A DNA stretch of 64,000 nucleotides, from NCBI GenBank assembly GCA_016789105.1, contig JAEURN010000006.1, forward strand, positions 124,001 through 188,000, written 5' to 3'. Each line of letters begins with the position of its first letter. Within the stretch, counting starts at the first letter, position 1. The position numbers and the translations under genes were made by a program. Of this stretch, positions 59,680 through 64,000 are shown one piece after another. Below the pieces are notes generated by a model. The model saw only the letters and a list, made by a program, of their open reading frames with translations. It was not told the origin of the DNA and ran no database searches. The DNA comes from Armatimonadota bacterium (GTDB lineage Bacteria > Armatimonadota > Fimbriimonadia > Fimbriimonadales > Fimbriimonadaceae).

Positions 59680-61746
59680 TCAGGGGATTGCCAGCGGAGG
59701 GGTTCCCCCGCCGCCGCGCCCGCCGCGCCCACCGGGGCCACCCCGGCCCCCGGGGGCGCCTTGGGCTCGACCCTGGGCGCTGTTGGCCCGGGTAGCGATT
59801 TCCTGAGCTTGCTTTTCAATCCGGGTCGTCACATCGGATGGCAACCGGTCATACGTGGCAAACGAGCTGGCCTCCAACGTGCCGCTGACGGTGCGGCTGA
59901 ACGATGTCCCGTCGGCAAACCGGATCGTAAACGTGTAGGTTTGGGTTCGCGTCGTGCCAAACAGGTTGTTCGTCAAACTCAAGCCGCCGTCGCGGTATTG
60001 CACATTGCTGGACAGCTGGCTTGCCCGGAAGTAGGCGAGTTCGCCCTCGGACATCGTCGATTGGGCCGAACCATCTTGGGACCGGACGATGAACACCGGG
60101 CGGTTGTTGGCTGTGACCTCGATTTGCCCAGCTGCGGGTAAACCCATCGCATACATCTCCGTTCGCTCGCGAGGCTGGGTGAACCCCCTGAATTGTTGCG
60201 CACCCTGGAACTGAACGCCCGCAACGGGGATCTCCGTCAACATCGCAACGCCGTTCCCCCCGTTGGGTTGAGGCACGGAGCGCGAGCCCCCTTGGGCGGC
60301 CTGTTGCGGCGCCGGATTTGGGTCGACCGGGGAATTGAAGACCGTGAAACTCACGAAGTTCCGTTGGAGTGAGTCGATCGGCAAGACCTCGCTCTGGCCG
60401 GAGAGCCTTTCCCGCAACCCGTTGTAAATCGCGAGGCCCTCAATCTGCGAACCGCTGATTCGTCCGAGTTCGCGAACCGCCGAATTCCCGAGTGTGCGGC
60501 GGGCAAACCCGTATTCCCAAGAATTTGTCGTGAACCAAGTCGACACGGATTTGGCGTAGTCGGCCTGGTCGTCCAATGAAAGGATCCCGGTTCGGGCAAG
60601 CTTGTTCGCCAAAATGCCAAGGGCTTTACGGTCGCGCCGCGTGTCCCAATTGTACGATTTGAGTTCGGGGGTGATTACCACCCACCCGTCGCCATCCTTG
60701 AATGCCGAAACGCCGGTTCCACCCAAACCGGATGGGCCTTGGAATTGGAGGGCCGTCGAAATGCGGTCGAACGACTCATCCGGGATGCAAGCCACAAAGT
60801 TCTGTCCGGCTGGGGCCGAATCAAACAAGGCCGGACCGATGGCCAGGGCGATGGGTTCATGAGCCACCGGATCCAGGAGGCACTCACGCAATGGCGAAAA
60901 GCTGTTGCGGTCGGCCGCCGGGCCCGATGTTCCTGTGGTCAGCTTCAAGAGCTCGCGCGAAGGGGCGTTTTCCGGTAGCTTCCATCCGGCCAAAGCGTCG
61001 GCAGAGCCGGATACCGGATCAATGGCATAACCGCTGGTGTAGGAGAACCGGGCAGCGCCGTTAGCGTCCAAAGCCTGCAGGCTTGCGGAATAAGTGGTGA
61101 GGCTATTCCGGCGGAAGATAAGGATGATCTTGGCTGGAGCAGCCTTTTGAGAATCAATGATGGCCCGAAACTGCTCGCTCGGCCGGTTTTTGTACATTGC
61201 TTCCATGGCGTCGATGCGCCGCTGTTGGTCGGCGGCAACCAGGTTCCGCGCTTTTGACTGGGCCTCGGTTGGGAGCAGGATCTGGTTCCGGTTGTTCCGG
61301 TCGGCAAAAACGACCCGGTTCCCGATCCCGATCCCTGCCAGAGATTCGGTGGGGAGGGAAGCGACAATGGCATCGACCTCGCTGTTTCGGGCCGGGTCGG
61401 GCTGCCAGTTCTGCCATCCGGCCAGCGTGGCTTGGTAAAGGGTTTGGCCCGCATTCTGGTCATCTTGGAACGATCGCGATAGCCGGTATCCCCCGCTGTC
61501 TTGGGTCCAGGTTAGCCCGGTTGCATCCCCGATTTTCTTCAGGAGGGTCGTGGCATCCACGTTATTGGCCCGTAGGACGACGACCTCATTTGCGACATCG
61601 GCGTTGACATAAAGAGTCAGGCCCGTTTCTTTCGCCAGCTTGGGGAAGAGGCTCCCCAACGTCTCGCCCCGGGTTTCAAAATCCAAGGCAAGGGCAGGGA
61701 AGGCGGCGGCCAGCCCGGCGACGAGCAGGATCGCGCGGCTATTCAT
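59680..61746 (-). CDS. large secreted protein with STN-like N-terminus and Gly/Arg-rich tail
   Basis: A 688-residue exported protein. Signal peptide ILLVAGLAAAFPALA, then a secretin/TonB short-N-terminal (STN)-like domain at about 22-95 (GSLFPKLAKETGLTLYVNAD, LLKKIGDATGLTW). It has a long mixed body with no recognised motif and a C-terminal Gly/Pro/Arg-rich low-complexity tail (GGRGGPGGRGGRGGGGTPP). STN domains occur in secretins and outer-membrane receptors, but no secretin pore or barrel is seen here. 36 bases upstream of leuS. Function unknown. Confidence 0.7.
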   Translation of the reverse strand: MNSRAILLVAGLAAAFPALALDFETRGETLGSLFPKLAKETGLTLYVNADVANEVVVLRANNVDATTLLKKIGDATGLTWTQDSGGYRLSRSFQDDQNAGQTLYQATLAGWQNWQPDPARNSEVDAIVASLPTESLAGIGIGNRVVFADRNNRNQILLPTEAQSKARNLVAADQQRRIDAMEAMYKNRPSEQFRAIIDSQKAAPAKIILIFRRNSLTTYSASLQALDANGAARFSYTSGYAIDPVSGSADALAGWKLPENAPSRELLKLTTGTSGPAADRNSFSPLRECLLDPVAHEPIALAIGPALFDSAPAGQNFVACIPDESFDRISTALQFQGPSGLGGTGVSAFKDGDGWVVITPELKSYNWDTRRDRKALGILANKLARTGILSLDDQADYAKSVSTWFTTNSWEYGFARRTLGNSAVRELGRISGSQIEGLAIYNGLRERLSGQSEVLPIDSLQRNFVSFTVFNSPVDPNPAPQQAAQGGSRSVPQPNGGNGVAMLTEIPVAGVQFQGAQQFRGFTQPRERTEMYAMGLPAAGQIEVTANNRPVFIVRSQDGSAQSTMSEGELAYFRASQLSSNVQYRDGGLSLTNNLFGTTRTQTYTFTIRFADGTSFSRTVSGTLEASSFATYDRLPSDVTTRIEKQAQEIATRANSAQGRAQGAPGGRGGPGGRGGRGGGGTPPLAIP

Positions 61747-61801
61747 AGGGGTTCAAGACGGAAAACCGGGACAAATGTTCACATTCCGGTAACATGGAGG
61801 G

Positions 61802-62710
61802 GTGGAATGGATTGCGGCCGAGAAGGAGCGGCTGGACAGGTTCCTGTGCCGCCAATTCCCCCAAGCGAGCCGGGCCAAGGTTGCGGCCCACGTCCAGGCC
61901 GGATTCGTCACCGTGGATGGGGTCGTTGCCACCAAAGCCGGGACGCAGCTGAAACCAGGGATGTCCATCACGGCCGACCCGATTGCCGACACGGCCCCGC
62001 ACCCGCTCATCCCGGTTCCCATGGATCTCGAAATCCGGTTTGAAGATGAGCACCTGCTGGTTGTCGACAAGCCGCGGGGGCTGGCCGTCCACCCGGCGAA
62101 CTCGTTGACCGGGACCACATTGGTTCATGGCTTGTTGGCGCGGTCGCATTCCCTCAGCACATTTGCCGGGGAATGGCGTCCGGGAATTGTGCATCGCCTG
62201 GACAAAGAAACAACCGGACTGCTCATCGTCGCCAAAAGCGACCAAGCCCATGCCAAGCTGGCCGCGTTGGTCCAAAAGCGGGAAATCCATCGCCGCTACG
62301 TCGCCGTGGTCAATGGCGACCTTCCCAATCCCCGGTTCACCATCGATGCCCCTTTGGCCCGGCACCCCCGGAACCCCTTGCTGAGAGCGGTCGTGCCCGG
62401 CGGAAAAGCGGCGCGAACTCACATCCAACAACTCAAGCGGATCAATAGCGGCTTGCTGGTTGCTTGCCGCTTGGAAAGCGGCCGCACCCACCAGATCCGC
62501 GTGCATTTGGCCCATTTTGGTTGGCCGGTGATCGGCGACGACCTTTATGCGCCGCCCAAGCTCCAGCCTGGCCCGATGCAACTCCATGCGGCAAGCCTGC
62601 AGTTTGTCCATCCGTTCACCGGGGAACCAGTCAGGATTTTTGCCGCGCCCCCGACGGACTTCCTTGGCCGGGATGACGTCACCCAAGAGGGGGTGGACGG
62701 TTGGGAATAG
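61802..62710 (+). CDS. rluD: RluA-family 23S rRNA pseudouridine synthase
   Basis: Isomerises uridine in large-subunit rRNA or tRNA. 302 residues. The S4 domain is at the N-terminus (ERLDRFLCRQFPQASRAKVA, HVQAGFVTVDG). The catalytic Asp is in GIVHRLDKETTGLLIVAK, followed by RRYVAVVNGD and GRTHQIRVHLAHFGWPVIGD. The S4 domain and overall plan fit RluD more than RluA/C. Start GTG at 61802. radC begins within the last ten bases. Confidence 0.92.
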   Translation: MEWIAAEKERLDRFLCRQFPQASRAKVAAHVQAGFVTVDGVVATKAGTQLKPGMSITADPIADTAPHPLIPVPMDLEIRFEDEHLLVVDKPRGLAVHPANSLTGTTLVHGLLARSHSLSTFAGEWRPGIVHRLDKETTGLLIVAKSDQAHAKLAALVQKREIHRRYVAVVNGDLPNPRFTIDAPLARHPRNPLLRAVVPGGKAARTHIQQLKRINSGLLVACRLESGRTHQIRVHLAHFGWPVIGDDLYAPPKLQPGPMQLHAASLQFVHPFTGEPVRIFAAPPTDFLGRDDVTQEGVDGWE

Positions 62711-63360
62711 AAGGATCTGGGGTCACAGCCCGAATCCAACAAATGGGCATCGGCTCGGTTCATTTGCATGACCTCCTGGCGGTCGTGCTCAGCCGAACTG
62801 AGGAAGACGTCGCGTTCCGGGAAGATCCGGCGGCCGAGCTCGTGCGGCGCTATCCTGGCCGGCGCATTGTGGACCTCAGCCAGAGTGAACTGCATGCGAT
62901 CGCTGGATTTGAACCGTTCGAGTCCCTCCGGGTTGTTGCCGCCATCGAAATCGGCAGAAGGGCTGGCCAAAGCCGCCTCCAGACGATTGAAAGCATCGAG
63001 GGCGTTGAAGACGCCTTCAAGCTATTCGCGTGGTTGGCCCACGAATCACAAGAAAATTTCTGCGCTGCTTTCCTTAACTCGAAAGGCGGCATCCTCAGCA
63101 CAAAGGTCATCCACATCGGCACATTGAACATGTCGGTGGTGGGGGCACGGGAAGTTTTCCGCGAGGCCGTCCGGGAAAATGCGGCGTCGGTGATCGTAGC
63201 CCACAACCATCCAAGCGGCGACCCAGAGCCATCCGAGGAAGATATCGCGATCACTGAAAAACTCAGGGAAGCCGGAGACCTCCTCGATATCCGGCTCCTC
63301 GACCATGTCGTCATCGGTTCGAACCGATGTGTCAGCTTGATGCGGGAAGGGCTGGTTTAG
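62701..63360 (+). CDS. radC: RadC family JAB/MPN domain protein
   Basis: A 219-residue RadC-like protein. The N-terminal UPF0758 helix-hairpin-helix part (ARIQQMGIGSVHLHDLLAVV, then SQSELHAIAGF), then the JAB metalloprotease-like domain: ESQENFCAAFLNSKGGILST, and the zinc motif AHNHPSGDPEPSEED. RadC's role in repair is disputed. The TTG at 62701 is chosen because it has AGGGGGTGG at ribosome-binding distance and keeps the family's N-terminal segment; the ATG at 62743 would lose it. Confidence 0.92.
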   Translation: MGIEGSGVTARIQQMGIGSVHLHDLLAVVLSRTEEDVAFREDPAAELVRRYPGRRIVDLSQSELHAIAGFEPFESLRVVAAIEIGRRAGQSRLQTIESIEGVEDAFKLFAWLAHESQENFCAAFLNSKGGILSTKVIHIGTLNMSVVGAREVFREAVRENAASVIVAHNHPSGDPEPSEEDIAITEKLREAGDLLDIRLLDHVVIGSNRCVSLMREGLV

Positions 63361-63740
63361 CCTTCCATCGGAGCGGGCTGGTGGACGGCGAAGTGTGCGC
63401 CGCCATTGTCGTGGACAATCGCGATGCGGCCGACCCCGGGGATATCCATCGGACCATGCACCGTCTTCCCACCTGCCGCATCGATTTTTGAAAGAGTTGC
63501 GTCGATGTCGGCTGTATGGAAGTAGATCAACCAATGTGGCGGCACGCCCTCCATGTCGGGGCTCTTGAGGCTCATCATGCCAGCGTGGAAAGGCTTGTCG
63601 CCCGATTTGAGCATCGGGTACATGAAGTCTCCCATGTCTATGTCTTCGCTGGACCAGCCGAACACGTCGGCATAGAATTTTTTGCCCGATTCAGTATCCG
63701 GGCTGTAGACTTCGAACCAAGTGTGGACGTTGTTTTCCAT
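63357..63740 (-). CDS. VOC (glyoxalase/bleomycin-resistance) superfamily protein
   Basis: A 127-residue vicinal-oxygen-chelate fold protein: WFEVYSPDTESGKKFYADVF, then FGWSSEDIDMGDFMYPML, and in the second half HWLIYFHTADIDATLSKIDA and HFAVHQPAP. Paired beta-alpha-beta-beta-beta modules. It resembles the glyoxalase-like proteins that carry 'FYxxVFGW'. No specific substrate. Its stop overlaps the radC stop by four bases. Confidence 0.87.
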   Translation of the reverse strand: MENNVHTWFEVYSPDTESGKKFYADVFGWSSEDIDMGDFMYPMLKSGDKPFHAGMMSLKSPDMEGVPPHWLIYFHTADIDATLSKIDAAGGKTVHGPMDIPGVGRIAIVHDNGGAHFAVHQPAPMEG

Positions 63741-63822
63741 GAGTTTTCTCCTAACGCGAGGCGAACCGCCCCAGGGCTACCCGCAATCAAGCTGGGTAGA
63801 CACCAGTATATATGGTTGGCCT

Positions 63823-64000
63823 TCAGATTTGTTCCTCCATTTTCTGGTTTTTCGCTTGGATGAAGGCCGCTGTTTGCTGGGAATCAGGGATCGAAGGCAC
63901 CGCCCCCGCGCGGGTTACGCTGAGGCTGGCGGCGTCCACGGCGTAGGCGACGGCGGATTCAATGTCGTCACCCAGACTCAACCGGGCAATCATCGCCCCA
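63823..64000 (-). CDS. PfkB-family sugar kinase (ribokinase-like), C-terminal end
   Basis: The minus-strand frame is open from the window edge to a TGA at 63823, coding 58 residues. The stretch IESAVAYAVDAASLSVTRAG, then AVPSIPDSQQTAAFI, matches the C-terminal helix region of ribokinase-type PfkB enzymes (family form: AAALSVTRxGAxxSIPTxxEV). The catalytic GAGD motif lies outside. It is the end of a gene starting beyond 64000. Confidence 0.75.
   Translation of the reverse strand, partial: GAMIARLSLGDDIESAVAYAVDAASLSVTRAGAVPSIPDSQQTAAFIQAKNQKMEEQI

Noticed and set aside
57916-60141. A 741-codon plus-strand frame opposite leuS
   Set aside because: Antisense shadow of leuS; no ribosome-binding site or domain, and leuS motifs are all intact on the other strand.
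1-64000. CRISPR arrays, rRNA, tRNA and insertion sequences
   Set aside because: No spaced direct repeats, no tRNA cloverleaf, no rRNA-like block and no transposase were recognised on reading either strand.

Overview
The window reads as a contiguous piece of chromosome from a GC-rich, diderm (outer-membrane) bacterium that is flagellated and chemotactic. Secreted proteins with PEP-CTERM tails, prepilin-like proteins with an invariant Glu at +5, twin-arginine Gfo/Idh oxidoreductases, an outer-membrane barrel with lipoprotein partners and SepF-type division together resemble Armatimonadota (Fimbriimonadia-like) genomes. That placement is inferred from gene style only; no 16S or search was available. 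No rRNA, tRNA, CRISPR array or intact insertion sequence was recognised.

Layout. 0-2.4 kb: end of glmM, coaX, and a helix-hairpin-helix protein. 2.5-7 kb: a minus-strand envelope group (Ig-like secreted protein, outer-membrane barrel, lipoprotein with a degenerate caspase fold) and a HAD phosphatase. 7-12.8 kb: chemotaxis/motility block cheW-cheA-HDOD-fliD. 12.8-17 kb: ABC-2 exporter, TerC, Tat-exported oxidoreductase. 17-24.6 kb: PEP-CTERM protein, GAF histidine kinase, M16 peptidase, FAH-like protein, then the infB-ylxR-nusA transcription/translation operon. 24.8-26.4 kb: accessory cassette of a cysteine-rich secreted protein, a membrane protein and a prepilin. 26.4-33.9 kb: DUF192, leuD, sepF-yggS, trpE, GYF/TM2 protein, gltX-hisD.

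33.9-36.4 kb: an AT-richer accessory island with a DsbA-like thioredoxin, a second prepilin, a broken gene and a cysteine-rich membrane-anchored protein. 36.4-43.2 kb: PEP-CTERM gene behind tandem operator-like palindromes, the main sigma factor with a readable promoter, cysteine desulfurase, sucD, cyclophilin, esterase. 43.4-53 kb: dnaE, a secreted helical protein, an SdpRI-like pair, a cation/proton antiporter, trpA-hisC. 53-64 kb: TlpA-like thioredoxin, rpsD, PilZ, rsmG, TPR lipoprotein-leuS, a secreted STN-like protein, rluD-radC, VOC protein, and the end of a ribokinase-type gene.

Most of the window is housekeeping. Amino-acid biosynthesis genes (leuD, trpE, trpA, hisC, hisD) are scattered singly rather than in operons. 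The parts that stand out are the two cassettes pairing a cysteine-rich exported protein with a prepilin. One carries a DsbA-like oxidoreductase, and each has a 7-8 base C/G homopolymer at the start of the cysteine-rich gene. In the first cassette that tract separates a good signal peptide from its gene by one base.
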